This document shows, piece after piece, positions 1 through 6,769 of a DNA stretch of 33,145 bases. The position numbers and the translations under genes were made by a program. The stretch covers positions 1-33,145 of the forward strand of contig NZ_RHHO01000059.1 in the NCBI RefSeq assembly GCF_003710865.1. Reading direction: 5' to 3'. This DNA is from Brevibacillus borstelensis. Lineage in GTDB: Bacteria > Bacillota > Bacilli > Brevibacillales > Brevibacillaceae. The notes beneath the pieces were generated by a model. The model was not told the origin of the DNA, ran no database searches, and saw only the letters and a list, made by a program, of their open reading frames with translations. The first letter of the stretch is position 1; the number at the start of each line of letters is the position of its first letter.

Positions 1-1
1 A

Positions 2-502
2 GTAAACGAATCTGGCCTTTACGAGTTAGTGCTTGGAAGCAAAAAACAAGAAGCAAAAGAGTTCAAACGTTGGATTAAACGTGAGGTATTACCGTCAATT
101 CGGAAAACTGGTGCCTATGCTGTTTCTGAAAACAAAATTGTGCCTCTTAGCGAACGCCAGGCGTTGATTCAATCACTCAAATTGACCGCGGAGCTGGCTG
201 AAGAGGTTGAGGAAGTCAAAACGATCGCACAAACACATAGCCAAAAAATCATTGAGCTTGAGCAAAAAGTGGATGAGCAGATCACCATCGATCACGGTGA
301 ACAGCGAGCGCTTCAAAAGGCAGTTGCTCGTCGAGTGTATGAGATCGAGAGCGATCAGCAGCGACGTCGTGAACTATTCCGCCAACTGCATCGGGAAATC
401 AAGGATCGGTGGGCGGTGGCAAGTTACCGGGATGTGCGTAGGACAGAACTGCAACAAGTACTACGCTACGTAGATGCGTGGATGCCAAGACGGACAGCAT
501 AG
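2..502 (+). CDS. phage antirepressor, BRO-N/ORF6C type (5' partial)
   Basis: The reading frame is open from the first bases of the window, so the true start lies upstream; a GTG at 29 is internal. The first residues (ESGLYELV, then KEFKRWIKREVLPSIRKTGAY) are the C-terminal end of a BRO-N domain, a DNA-binding domain common in phage antirepressors. After a short linker, residues about 60-165 match the ORF6C domain: ITIDHGEQRALQKAV, RELFRQLHREIKDRW, and a C-terminal LRYVDAWMP. Phage proteins with this layout relieve repression or regulate early genes. That role is known for the family and inferred here. It heads the early operon and its end overlaps the weak upstream start region of the RecU gene. 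Confidence 0.9.
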   Translation, partial: VNESGLYELVLGSKKQEAKEFKRWIKREVLPSIRKTGAYAVSENKIVPLSERQALIQSLKLTAELAEEVEEVKTIAQTHSQKIIELEQKVDEQITIDHGEQRALQKAVARRVYEIESDQQRRRELFRQLHREIKDRWAVASYRDVRRTELQQVLRYVDAWMPRRTA

Positions 503-513
503 GAGGGAAAAGC

Positions 514-1044
514 ATGGGAATTCGGAAAAGCCAAGCGAACCGTGGACAAGCATTTGAACAACTCTTGAACTTCACGAATCTCCAGTACGAACGGGCCGGC
601 ATCGCGCTCATTCACAAACGCCCTACACCTATGAAGCCCCTCCGCAAACAGGGATTCCACTTCATTGCAGCCTTTGAGAAAAAATCGACAGTGGATTATG
701 ACGGGGTGTACCGAGGAAAAGCGATTTACTTCGAGGCTAAATCTACCCGAGAAGAGACTCGTTTCCCCCTGGATAATATCGAGCATCATCAAATCACGCA
801 CTTGGAAAAGGCCGAACAACAGGGGGCTATTTGCTTCTTCCTAATTGAGTTCGCGAAATCACGAGAAGTATTCTTTGTCCCCTTGTCAACGATCCGGCAC
901 TACATGCTTCATGCCAAAACTGGCGGACGCAAAAGTATTCCAAAAGACGATTTCGAGTACTACGCATATGCCGTACAAAACACAAAAAGGGCCGCGCTGG
1001 ATTACCTGCTATGGGTAGACAAGCTAATAGGCGAGGCGGCTTAA
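514..1044 (+). CDS. recU: RecU-like Holliday junction resolvase
   Basis: A 176-residue protein of the RecU family, which cuts four-way DNA junctions during recombination and phage DNA processing. Visible family features are NRGxxFE near residues 9-15, a VDYDG segment with Asp61, and the metal-binding E-A-K pair (Glu74, Lys76) in YFEAKST. Together these form the PD-(D/E)xK type active site. The length is close to the usual 170-200 residues. The ATG at 514 follows AGGAGGG at 501-507 with good spacing, so it is preferred over the ATG at 478, which lies inside the preceding gene. It is probably co-transcribed with the antirepressor. Confidence 0.9.
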   Translation: MGIRKSQANRGQAFEQLLNFTNLQYERAGIALIHKRPTPMKPLRKQGFHFIAAFEKKSTVDYDGVYRGKAIYFEAKSTREETRFPLDNIEHHQITHLEKAEQQGAICFFLIEFAKSREVFFVPLSTIRHYMLHAKTGGRKSIPKDDFEYYAYAVQNTKRAALDYLLWVDKLIGEAA

Positions 1045-1063
1045 AAGAGGGAGCGTGTGGAAG

Positions 1064-1210
1064 ATGAGCAATCCACAAAAGCCAAAGCGTACAGCACCTG
1101 TGATTATTCCGAGAAAAATTGCCGAATGGGCAAGGAACGAAAGTGGAATCGGGCGCCTTAACAATTACAAAGTGGGCGGCGGTCGGCCGTCTTGGAATGG
1201 ACGGAAGTAG
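1064..1210 (+). CDS. small hypothetical basic protein (48 aa)
   Basis: An ATG at 1064, preceded by the purine-rich AAAGAGGGAG stretch, opens a 48-residue frame ending in TAG at 1208-1210. The protein is basic (RKIAEWARNE, then GGGRPSWNGRK) and has no family I recognise. It follows recU directly. It ends two bases before the 3' end of a reverse-strand gene, so the two genes converge tail to tail. The support is position, ribosome binding site and composition only. Confidence 0.5.
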   Translation: MSNPQKPKRTAPVIIPRKIAEWARNESGIGRLNNYKVGGGRPSWNGRK

Positions 1211-1211
1211 T

Positions 1212-1430
1212 TCACCCCGGATACCGTTTTCCGTGGCCACCAAACAAATCACGGACAGCATTGTAATCGCGAACGTGGAGGTCTGGGAATACAATTGCCA
1301 CCTCACCAGGGCCCAACTCAAGCCGCTCAGTAGGCTGCTCAATTGAGAATGGAAGATCCATCGCAGCCAAAGCATCTTTTAAAAACGTTACGTCTCCCCA
1401 AGGAACCGGATAATAGAACGACTTTTCCAT
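1212..1430 (-). CDS. small hypothetical protein on the opposite strand (72 aa)
   Basis: Reading the minus strand, an ATG at 1430-1428 is preceded by AGGAG about 8 bases upstream (complement of 1438-1446) and opens a 72-residue frame ending in TGA at 1214-1212. The protein begins MEKSFYYPVPWGDVTF and is acidic to neutral with mixed hydrophobic content (ELGPGEVAIVFPDLHVRDYN). I do not recognise a family. A longer in-frame extension to 1706 runs antisense through the recombinase gene and is not credible. It is one of very few minus-strand genes here. The + strand between 1212 and 1490 has no convincing alternative gene. Confidence 0.6.
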   Translation of the reverse strand: MEKSFYYPVPWGDVTFLKDALAAMDLPFSIEQPTERLELGPGEVAIVFPDLHVRDYNAVRDLFGGHGKRYPG

Positions 1431-1491
1431 GTGATCACACTCCTGCTGGAAGCTTAGCACAGGCCGATGAGACAAGAAAAGGGGGATCAGT

Positions 1492-2034
1492 ATGAACTTT
1501 GTACAGCCCATTAGATCTGAAGAAAAAATAAAAGAACTCAGGGAACTGTTGAAGAAGAATTCCGCGAGGGATGGATTTCTTTTGAACTTCGGTGTCAACA
1601 CAGGTCTACGAATCTCCGACATCTTGCCTTTGAAAGTTTCCGACGTCAGGGGTAAGCAGCATCTTGTCATCACAGAAAAGAAGACTGGAAAGCGCAAACG
1701 ATTCAAGTTGAATCAGCAGCTGCAAGAAGCAATCAAGAGCTACACGAAAGGAATGGACGATGACGAGTATCTGTTTGCATCATCGAAGCGCCCAAAACCG
1801 ATTACCCGGGTACGTGCTTATCAAATTCTGAACGGGACGGCTCGGAAGATCGGGCTGAGCGAAGTTGGAACGCACACCCTTCGGAAGACGTTCGGTTACC
1901 ACTTCTATCAGCGAACACGAGACATCGCAACGCTGCAGATGATATTCAATCACAGCCACCCGGCGATCACGCTGCGCTACATCGGAATCACCCAGGATCT
2001 GATCGACGAGGCCGTGGATGGCTTCAGCTTATAG
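1492..2034 (+). CDS. minimal tyrosine recombinase / phage integrase-like protein
   Basis: A 180-residue protein made only of the catalytic domain of tyrosine recombinases. The full active-site set is visible: Arg40 (TGLRISDIL), Lys64 in the beta-hairpin (TEKKTGK), His128 and Arg131 (HTLRKTF), His154 (NHSHP) and the nucleophile candidate Tyr163 (LRYIGI). The family performs strand exchange at short recognition sites. A usual integrase of about 350-400 residues has an extra N-terminal arm-binding/core-binding region, which is absent here. The ATG at 1492 has AAAGGGGG upstream. Its place inside the early operon suggests dimer resolution or DNA rearrangement, or an accessory factor, rather than the main integrase. 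That is inference. Confidence 0.88.
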   Translation: MNFVQPIRSEEKIKELRELLKKNSARDGFLLNFGVNTGLRISDILPLKVSDVRGKQHLVITEKKTGKRKRFKLNQQLQEAIKSYTKGMDDDEYLFASSKRPKPITRVRAYQILNGTARKIGLSEVGTHTLRKTFGYHFYQRTRDIATLQMIFNHSHPAITLRYIGITQDLIDEAVDGFSL

Positions 2035-2076
2035 TTTCACAATCTCAATTATGTAAAACAAGGCGGTGAAAATAAC

Positions 2077-2247
2077 ATGTTTATCATTGCCATCGTGGAA
2101 GGAACAACCGTCTACAATTTTCACGACAAAATATACAAAACAAGAGCGAATGCAGAAAAGGCGCTGGCCACTATGAAAAAGGACCACACCCTTAATGAGC
2201 GGTGGGAGGTTTGCGAAATTGAAGGCATGATCTTTAAGGGGCGGTGA
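2077..2247 (+). CDS. small hypothetical phage protein (56 aa)
   Basis: An ATG at 2077 preceded by AAGGCGGTGA opens a 56-residue frame starting MFIIAIVEGTTVYNF and ending EIEGMIFKGR. It has a hydrophobic N-terminal beta-like stretch, then a charged helix (KTRANAEKALATMKK). The layout resembles short phage proteins that form a small alpha/beta fold, but no family can be named. Its last codons contain the ribosome binding site of the methyltransferase gene that follows, so the two are probably translationally coupled. Confidence 0.6.
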   Translation: MFIIAIVEGTTVYNFHDKIYKTRANAEKALATMKKDHTLNERWEVCEIEGMIFKGR

Positions 2248-2252
2248 AACGC

Positions 2253-2768
2253 ATGAGGATGCTATCTCTCTGCTCGGGAATCGACGGGATCGGGTTGGCA
2301 GCCAAGTGGGCTGGGATAGAGACGGTGGCCTTCTGCGAGATAGAGTCGTATCCAGTGAAGGTTTTGAACAAACGATTCCCGGGAGTACCGATCTTCGACG
2401 ACCTACGGAAATTGAACAAGCAAATGCTTATAGACGCAGGGGTGATAACGGAGGATGGAAGCCGAACAATTGACCTTATTTGCGCCGGATACCCTTGCCA
2501 GCCTTTCTCCCACGCCGGGAAGCGACTTGGCGAGGACGATGACCGCCACCTCTGGCCGGAAGTGTTTAGAATTGTGTGCGAGCTCAGGCCCACTTGGTTC
2601 TTTGGAGAGAATGTTGCTGGACACGTCACACTGGGCCTCGACAGCGTACTTGCTGACCTGGAAAGTGAAGGCTACTCGGCAAGGCCGTTTCTACTACCAG
2701 CTGCAGCCGTCGAAGCCCCGCATGGACGAGCGAGAGTTTTTATTGTGGGCCACACCGAGCGCTTCTGA
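2253..2768 (+). CDS. cytosine-C5 DNA methyltransferase, catalytic part (motifs I-VIII)
   Basis: A 171-residue protein with the N-terminal two thirds of a C5-cytosine methyltransferase. Motif I (SLCSGIDGIG, residues 5-14) binds S-adenosylmethionine, motif IV (GYPCQPFS) holds the catalytic Cys82, motif VI is ENV at 119-121, and motif VIII is RARVFIVG with Arg159 and Arg161. It stops right after motif VIII and lacks the target-recognition domain and motifs IX-X. Those lie in the next, overlapping frame. The start at ATG 2253 follows AAGGGGCGGTG; a GTG at 2244 is the alternative. It probably works as the alpha part of a two-polypeptide enzyme that methylates phage or host DNA. Confidence 0.85.
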   Translation: MRMLSLCSGIDGIGLAAKWAGIETVAFCEIESYPVKVLNKRFPGVPIFDDLRKLNKQMLIDAGVITEDGSRTIDLICAGYPCQPFSHAGKRLGEDDDRHLWPEVFRIVCELRPTWFFGENVAGHVTLGLDSVLADLESEGYSARPFLLPAAAVEAPHGRARVFIVGHTERF

Positions 2769-3525
2769 TTCAGTTGGGAGCCACGGAGGAGGACAAGGGA
2801 GATCCCTCAGAACCGACATCTCCAACCTTAAAAAAGGGATATGGCCAACGCCTCAAGCCAGAGATTACAGGAGTGCAGACGATCCTAGTTCCCCTAGGGT
2901 GGACCGTAAAGCAGAGCAGGGGTGGAGCCCAAACCTGAATGATGCAGTAAAGCTCTGGCCCACGCCGCGGGCAAATGACGCAGAAAAGCGAGGGAACATA
3001 AATGCGGACGATCCGAGGAATGGATTGCCCGGCGCAGTGAAACTCTGGCCGACGCCAAGAGCAAGTGACGGGGAACACGGAGGGCCAAACCAACGGGATA
3101 GCAAGGGGAACTATGCACTATCTGGCGCCGTACATCATACGTCCCTCTGGCCAACGCCTGCAGCTCAGGATGCCAAGAACGCTACACTTCCACCCTCGCA
3201 AATTGATAGAGATACGGTTCCCGGAGCGGTAATGCGACAAGGACAAAAAGGACAGCTCAATCCAGACTGGGTGGAATGTCTGATGGGATTTCCGATCGGG
3301 TGGACGGACATAGACCGGGACGAGACCGAATCACATTGGATTGAGGAGCCAAGGTGGCCAGCAGGGCCAAATGAAGAACAGTACGAGTGGGAACCGCCGA
3401 GGGTAGCAACCGGGGTAAAGAACAGAGTGCCCAGACTGAAAGCATGCGGCAATGCGGTTGTTCCAGCACATGCGTACCCGTTTATGGCGGCGATCAAAGC
3501 GGTTCATGAAGGCAATTTAACATAA
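2455..3525 (+). CDS. overlapping methyltransferase partner with LWPTP repeats and motif X
   Basis: A 356-residue frame that overlaps the preceding methyltransferase by 314 bases in the +1 frame. The N-terminus (EQLTLFAPDTLASLSPTPG) belongs to a recurrent phage/metagenome protein type I recognise by pattern only. Five related units (WATPSASD, then four WPTPxAxD, spaced about 30-36 residues) fill the middle. The C-terminal part has NPDWVECLMGFPIGW and RLKACGNAVVPAHAYP, the latter being motif X of C5 methyltransferases. This supports a target-recognition/beta subunit that completes the upstream protein. ATG 2455 has GGTGAT (2441-2446) about 8 bases upstream. The start is uncertain; a TTG at 2470 is possible. 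Confidence 0.75.
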   Translation: MEAEQLTLFAPDTLASLSPTPGSDLARTMTATSGRKCLELCASSGPLGSLERMLLDTSHWASTAYLLTWKVKATRQGRFYYQLQPSKPRMDEREFLLWATPSASDSVGSHGGGQGRSLRTDISNLKKGIWPTPQARDYRSADDPSSPRVDRKAEQGWSPNLNDAVKLWPTPRANDAEKRGNINADDPRNGLPGAVKLWPTPRASDGEHGGPNQRDSKGNYALSGAVHHTSLWPTPAAQDAKNATLPPSQIDRDTVPGAVMRQGQKGQLNPDWVECLMGFPIGWTDIDRDETESHWIEEPRWPAGPNEEQYEWEPPRVATGVKNRVPRLKACGNAVVPAHAYPFMAAIKAVHEGNLT

Positions 3526-3579
3526 CGAAAACGTCTGGGAACAAAATGCTCAGTATGTAAAGAAAGGGAGGCACTATAG

Positions 3580-4326
3580 GTGCGAAACACAATCATTCAC
3601 GGCGATTGCTTTGAGGTAATGCCGCGGATCGTGACCGGATCAATCGACTTAATCATTTGCGATCTCCCTTATGGCATCACACAAAACGAATGGGATAAGC
3701 CTCTAGATCTTGGCCGTCTCTGGTCGGAGTATGAAAGAGTGATCAAAGATAACGGGGCGATCATCTTAACAGCAGCGCAGCCGTTTACAAGCCAGCTGGT
3801 CATGAGCAACCAGAAGCTGTTCCGATACGAGATTATCTGGCAGAAGAATAAGACAACGGGGTTTCTCAACGCCAAAAAGATGCCACTCAGGGCACACGAA
3901 AGCATTCTGATTTTTTACAAGAAACTCCCGACATACAACCCTCAGAAAACAACAGGGCATAAGCCGGTGAATAACTTTACGAAGAACACCAGCGACGGTA
4001 CAAATTACGGGCAAACAAAGACCGGGATCACCGGCGGGGGCCAAACTGATCGATACCCGACGACCGTACTGCAGATACCGGTGGTGAACAACGACAGCCG
4101 AGAGAAGATTCACCCGACACAGAAGCCAGTCGAACTGCTTGAGTATCTAATCAAGACGTTCTCCAATCCCGGCGATCTGGTATTGGACAATTGCGCGGGC
4201 AGCGGTAGCACCGGAGTAGCTGCTAAACGAACTGGTCGTGACTTCATCCTCATTGAGAAGGAAGCCGCATATGTGGAAGCCAGCAGGAGACGTATTGACG
4301 CGGTGGAGTTGCAGGATGTCATTTAA
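3580..4326 (+). CDS. adenine-N6 or cytosine-N4 DNA methyltransferase (beta-class)
   Basis: A 248-residue amino-methyltransferase. Motif IV DLPYG (residues 28-32) precedes the cofactor-binding motif I region (LDNCAGSGSTG, around 202-212), the order typical of beta-class enzymes. The DLPY variant and following QNEWD resemble phage adenine methylases, but N4-cytosine activity cannot be excluded. The segment HPTQKPVELLEYLI before motif I is also characteristic. The GTG at 3580 is chosen because AAAGGGAGG lies at 3563-3571. It directly follows the split cytosine methyltransferase, so the phage carries two methylation activities and no visible restriction enzyme, which suggests protection from host restriction. 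Confidence 0.9.
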   Translation: MRNTIIHGDCFEVMPRIVTGSIDLIICDLPYGITQNEWDKPLDLGRLWSEYERVIKDNGAIILTAAQPFTSQLVMSNQKLFRYEIIWQKNKTTGFLNAKKMPLRAHESILIFYKKLPTYNPQKTTGHKPVNNFTKNTSDGTNYGQTKTGITGGGQTDRYPTTVLQIPVVNNDSREKIHPTQKPVELLEYLIKTFSNPGDLVLDNCAGSGSTGVAAKRTGRDFILIEKEAAYVEASRRRIDAVELQDVI

Positions 4327-4358
4327 CAAACTGTGTAGGGAGATAAGGAGTGAGAAAG

Positions 4359-4571
4359 ATGCCCAGACAATACAAAAAACCATTGGCGGAAACGCGAAAG
4401 GTAGACGTGTGGAAATGCCCATGGTGTAGGGCTGTTCACGACGAACCAGAATGGCAAAAGCAAGTGGATACCGTGTTTCATGAAGAACATATCGAATGTC
4501 CTGATTGCGGAAAGAATGCACTAGTCTCGGTTAGCCCAATGTTTATCGCGGTACCTGTCGAAGACGAGTAA
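4359..4571 (+). CDS. small zinc-ribbon protein (70 aa)
   Basis: A 70-residue protein with two CxxC knuckles, CPWC and CPDC, about 30 residues apart, expected to bind one zinc ion. The spacer is acidic and aromatic. ATG 4359 follows AAGGAGTG with spacing of about 7; a GTG at 4350 would overlap that site. Small zinc ribbons are common in early phage operons and may bind nucleic acid or a host protein. No specific function can be assigned. Confidence 0.7.
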   Translation: MPRQYKKPLAETRKVDVWKCPWCRAVHDEPEWQKQVDTVFHEEHIECPDCGKNALVSVSPMFIAVPVEDE

Positions 4572-4603
4572 GCACAATGTGTACGGAGACAAGGAGGGTA
4601 GAA

Positions 4604-4915
4604 ATGACGAAAACAGAACGCATAATGCTCTCACAGATTTATGAATTTGCCAACGTTGTTCCGAATTTCAGAAACAACATGGATATGGAAGGATATTCAG
4701 CCTTTAGACATGATTCACTTGAAGTGGCAAATTACATTAAGAAAATGTCGTATGCTCTATTGATGTTTGGAACACCCAATGAGGATAAAGAACATTGGAA
4801 AGAGACGTTCAATGAAGCCTTAAATGACTTGAAAGAGTTTGTGGAATTTCGAAAGAGTGAAGGTTGGCGTGGTAACTCGAATGCTCCATATAAAACAGCA
4901 GTTTCAGGTTGGTGA
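4604..4915 (+). CDS. hypothetical phage protein (103 aa)
   Basis: An ATG at 4604 has AAGGAGGG just upstream (4591-4598) and is preferred to the ATG at 4577, which precedes that site. The 103-residue product is probably all helical, with segments such as TERIMLSQIYEFANVV and EHWKETFNEALNDLKEFVEF. No catalytic motif or known family is visible. It lies in the run of small early genes with short spacers. The base composition is slightly more AT-rich than the neighbouring methyltransferases, which suggests independent acquisition. Confidence 0.65.
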   Translation: MTKTERIMLSQIYEFANVVPNFRNNMDMEGYSAFRHDSLEVANYIKKMSYALLMFGTPNEDKEHWKETFNEALNDLKEFVEFRKSEGWRGNSNAPYKTAVSGW

Positions 4916-4954
4916 TTTAACACGATAGTTATTCAAGAAAGGGAGGAAAGAACA

Positions 4955-5209
4955 ATGAATAGACAAGCAGTTCTGGATGTTCTGAACAGCCTGGAAGTAG
5001 TAGACCAGATTGGTGGGGAGAGTCCGTATATTCTCGTTGCTAACAACGAGGAAAACCGCATGAAGCTAAATGCCGTTGGTGTCACTGACGAAACGATCAC
5101 GCGATACGGCGACGATGAGACGTTCTGCATCCTGGCATTGGCCTTCAGTGAAGGATACGCAGACGAGTACAGGGACGGAAAGCTGGTGTTGTGGTGGGGC
5201 GGTCGATGA
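4955..5209 (+). CDS. hypothetical phage protein (84 aa)
   Basis: The ATG at 4955 follows AAAGGGAGG. The 84-residue acidic protein contains VVDQIGGESPYILVANNEENR and GDDETFCILALAFSEGYADEY, a pattern I associate with conserved small Bacillales phage proteins of unknown function. It ends with a Trp-rich tail (LVLWWGGR). The stop TGA at 5207-5209 overlaps an ATG at 5206, the likely original start of the next, frame-damaged gene. Confidence 0.7.
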   Translation: MNRQAVLDVLNSLEVVDQIGGESPYILVANNEENRMKLNAVGVTDETITRYGDDETFCILALAFSEGYADEYRDGKLVLWWGGR

Positions 5210-5614
5210 CGAGCTGCGCAGCCGGGTCTTGAACGGGGAAGGAACGCCGGCAGACGCTGAACGTCTGCTGGAAGAACTGGAGCGCCTCTCCGCCCTCCGT
5301 GATCCTGTCCGGTGGTTTGCTTGGGAGATGGAAAAGACATTAAAGCAGAACGACCACAAAGGCGGCTGGGAATCCTGCTCGCTGGGATACTTGATTACAC
5401 GTCTGGCCGAGGAGGTTCGTGAGAGTTGGAAGAACAAGTCGCCCGCGGACAGTTTACAGCAGAGGATCGTGAACGTACTGTCCGAGAAGCCACGGACGTT
5501 GCCAACTTTGCCATGATGATCGCGGACAAGGTCCAACACGAAAAAGGAAACCTGCTTGTTGCCTGCACTTGCAACGAAAACGAATGCTGCCCGGAATGCT
5601 CGCCAGAAGAGTGA
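5206..5614 (+). pseudogene. frameshifted gene, MazG-like phage protein remnant
   Basis: Good coding signal continues here but in two frames. From about 5211 one frame reads DELRSRVLNGEGTPADAE and ends its useful part at RLAEEVRE (5423). The continuation, ELEEQVARGQFTAEDR through VANFAMMIADKV to CPECSPEE, is in the next frame from 5423 to 5614. One extra G after the ATG at 5206 (giving M-D-E-L-R) and one extra G in GAGAG at 5421-5425 would restore a single protein of about 136 residues. The HDHKGGW-like and VANFAMMIADKV segments resemble phage MazG-like nucleotide hydrolases, tentatively. Either the gene is decayed or the sequence has two single-base errors. Confidence 0.55.
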
Positions 5615-5682
5615 TGATAAAGGGGCGGCCGGCCACGGCTGCTCCTGGATACACAACGGTAATTTTGGAAAGGATGGCAAAG

Positions 5683-5991
5683 ATGAAATTGCATTTGTAT
5701 ACCGACTATGATGGGATTTGCACGGCTCCTGGAGAACAATTTGAAGCCTTTGCGAAAAGTAAAGCACCCGGATCCGCAATCTTTCACATCGAAGTGGAGC
5801 ATTGGCAGGTAGCCGGTAAAGGTCGGTCTGTCGGATCGCTGATGATCGTGGCAAAGGAATCAAGTAAAAAGAAGCCGGAGTGCCCAGTTTGTTTAGACGA
5901 GAAAAAAATACCAGCCACTTTCAGTGCAATGTACTGGCCTGAGAGATTTCCAAAAGAATTTAAAGATTGTCCGAGATGCACGCGGTCTTAA
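5683..5991 (+). CDS. hypothetical protein with C-terminal zinc ribbon (102 aa)
   Basis: The frame extends back to 5569, but ATG 5683 is favoured because GGAAAGG lies about 9 bases upstream. The alternatives are ATG 5674 and ATG 5614, the latter overlapping the previous stop. The protein starts MKLHLYTDYDGICTAPGEQF. It has a probable beta-rich body and ends with CPVC and CPRC about 33 residues apart, a likely zinc-binding pair. The family is unknown to me. Confidence 0.6.
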   Translation: MKLHLYTDYDGICTAPGEQFEAFAKSKAPGSAIFHIEVEHWQVAGKGRSVGSLMIVAKESSKKKPECPVCLDEKKIPATFSAMYWPERFPKEFKDCPRCTRS

Positions 5992-6030
5992 CAAACCACA
6001 CGATTTGATAAATGGGGAGGGTGAAGTAAA

Positions 6031-6141
6031 GTGAACAGCGATATTTTGAAGGACGAAGAAGTAAAGGCGGCGATTCAAACGCTAATTGATAAAGGCGTGA
6101 CCATTGAAATGCTTGAGGATTGGTACGGAAATCAGGCATAA
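6031..6141 (+). CDS. very small hypothetical protein (36 aa)
   Basis: A GTG at 6031 preceded by GGGGAGGGTGA with correct spacing opens a 36-residue frame (MNSDILKDEEVKAAIQTL through EMLEDWYGNQA). The composition is acidic and helical. The leader before this gene is similar to the leader before the next gene (CGATTTG, one variable base, TAAATG, then a GG-rich ribosome binding site). That supports its being a genuine cassette. Confidence 0.55.
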   Translation: MNSDILKDEEVKAAIQTLIDKGVTIEMLEDWYGNQA

Positions 6142-6176
6142 CACAACAATCGATTTGTTAAATGAGGTGAACGTGT

Positions 6177-6494
6177 ATGGATAAACCAAGCGTCGAACAA
6201 GTCGCATGGGTATTTGAGAAAGTCGCTGAATCTATTCGAGAAGGCGGAGGTTCATTTCGACATCTCATCTATGATCGAATGGGCTTTGATGAAAAGGCGT
6301 ATATCCCACTCTATAAAGCTGGCGGAATGGTCATCACAAACACAATTTTCGATACTTTGGACACTATAGACGAATACCATGAAGCCCTTCTGGAGATTGA
6401 CACCCATGTCAGAAGTACACCTGAACCAATCCCGTACATCGTGGATACTCTCAAAAGGGCATTGCCTGAATATCGAGAAGGTGAAGGTATTTAA
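6177..6494 (+). CDS. hypothetical phage protein (105 aa)
   Basis: ATG 6177 follows AATGAGGTGA. The 105-residue protein appears mostly helical: VAWVFEKVAESIREGG, then GFDEKAYIPLYKAGGMVITN, then VDTLKRALPEYREGEG. Conserved-looking elements resemble small phage proteins of unknown function found in Firmicutes. No enzyme motif is seen. The stop codon TAA is part of a recurrent TTTAACA linker (6490-6496). Confidence 0.65.
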   Translation: MDKPSVEQVAWVFEKVAESIREGGGSFRHLIYDRMGFDEKAYIPLYKAGGMVITNTIFDTLDTIDEYHEALLEIDTHVRSTPEPIPYIVDTLKRALPEYREGEGI

Positions 6495-6519
6495 CACATC
6501 ATTACGGGAGTGAAGATGG

Positions 6520-6753
6520 ATGAAGAAATCAGCAATCGAGATCGGAAAGTCTTATTCAAACGGCCACCCTATCGGTAGCCAATATCGGACAGTTCGGAAG
6601 GTGCTGGCGATTTACAAGGATCACTATCGGTACACGGGCCGTGAAGAAACACTGGTCCGGTTCCATTGCACAGAAGGGAAGTCTGATGCCAAAGATCGGG
6701 AAAGAGAAATTACTCTACAGGCGTTTGCAACATGGGCGAAGGAGATTGTTTGA
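6520..6753 (+). CDS. hypothetical phage protein (77 aa)
   Basis: ATG 6520 lies after GGGAGTGAAG; a second ATG at 6516 is out of frame. The 77-residue product alternates short beta strands (YRTVRKVLAIY, ETLVRFHCT) and ends with a helix (LQAFATWAKEIV). The strand pattern suggests a small beta-barrel, but this is only impression. It is followed closely by the ASCH-domain gene, whose ribosome binding site begins at this gene's stop codon. Confidence 0.6.
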   Translation: MKKSAIEIGKSYSNGHPIGSQYRTVRKVLAIYKDHYRYTGREETLVRFHCTEGKSDAKDREREITLQAFATWAKEIV

Positions 6754-6769
6754 GGAAGGAGTGGATAGC

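Noticed and set aside
827..1375. Reverse-strand 182-residue frame over recU
   Set aside because: Shadow of the recU coding sequence, with cysteine/tryptophan-rich composition typical of antisense frames.
2253..3525. Programmed +1 frameshift joining the two methyltransferase frames
   Set aside because: No known +1 shift motif is seen at the end of the first frame (CGC TTC TGA). An independent start with a GGTGAT site exists at 2455, so separate translation is preferred.
5070..5210. Extended N-terminus for the frame-damaged gene
   Set aside because: The upstream part (HWPSVKDTQTSTGTES) is an out-of-frame reading of the 84-residue gene and has no ribosome binding site.
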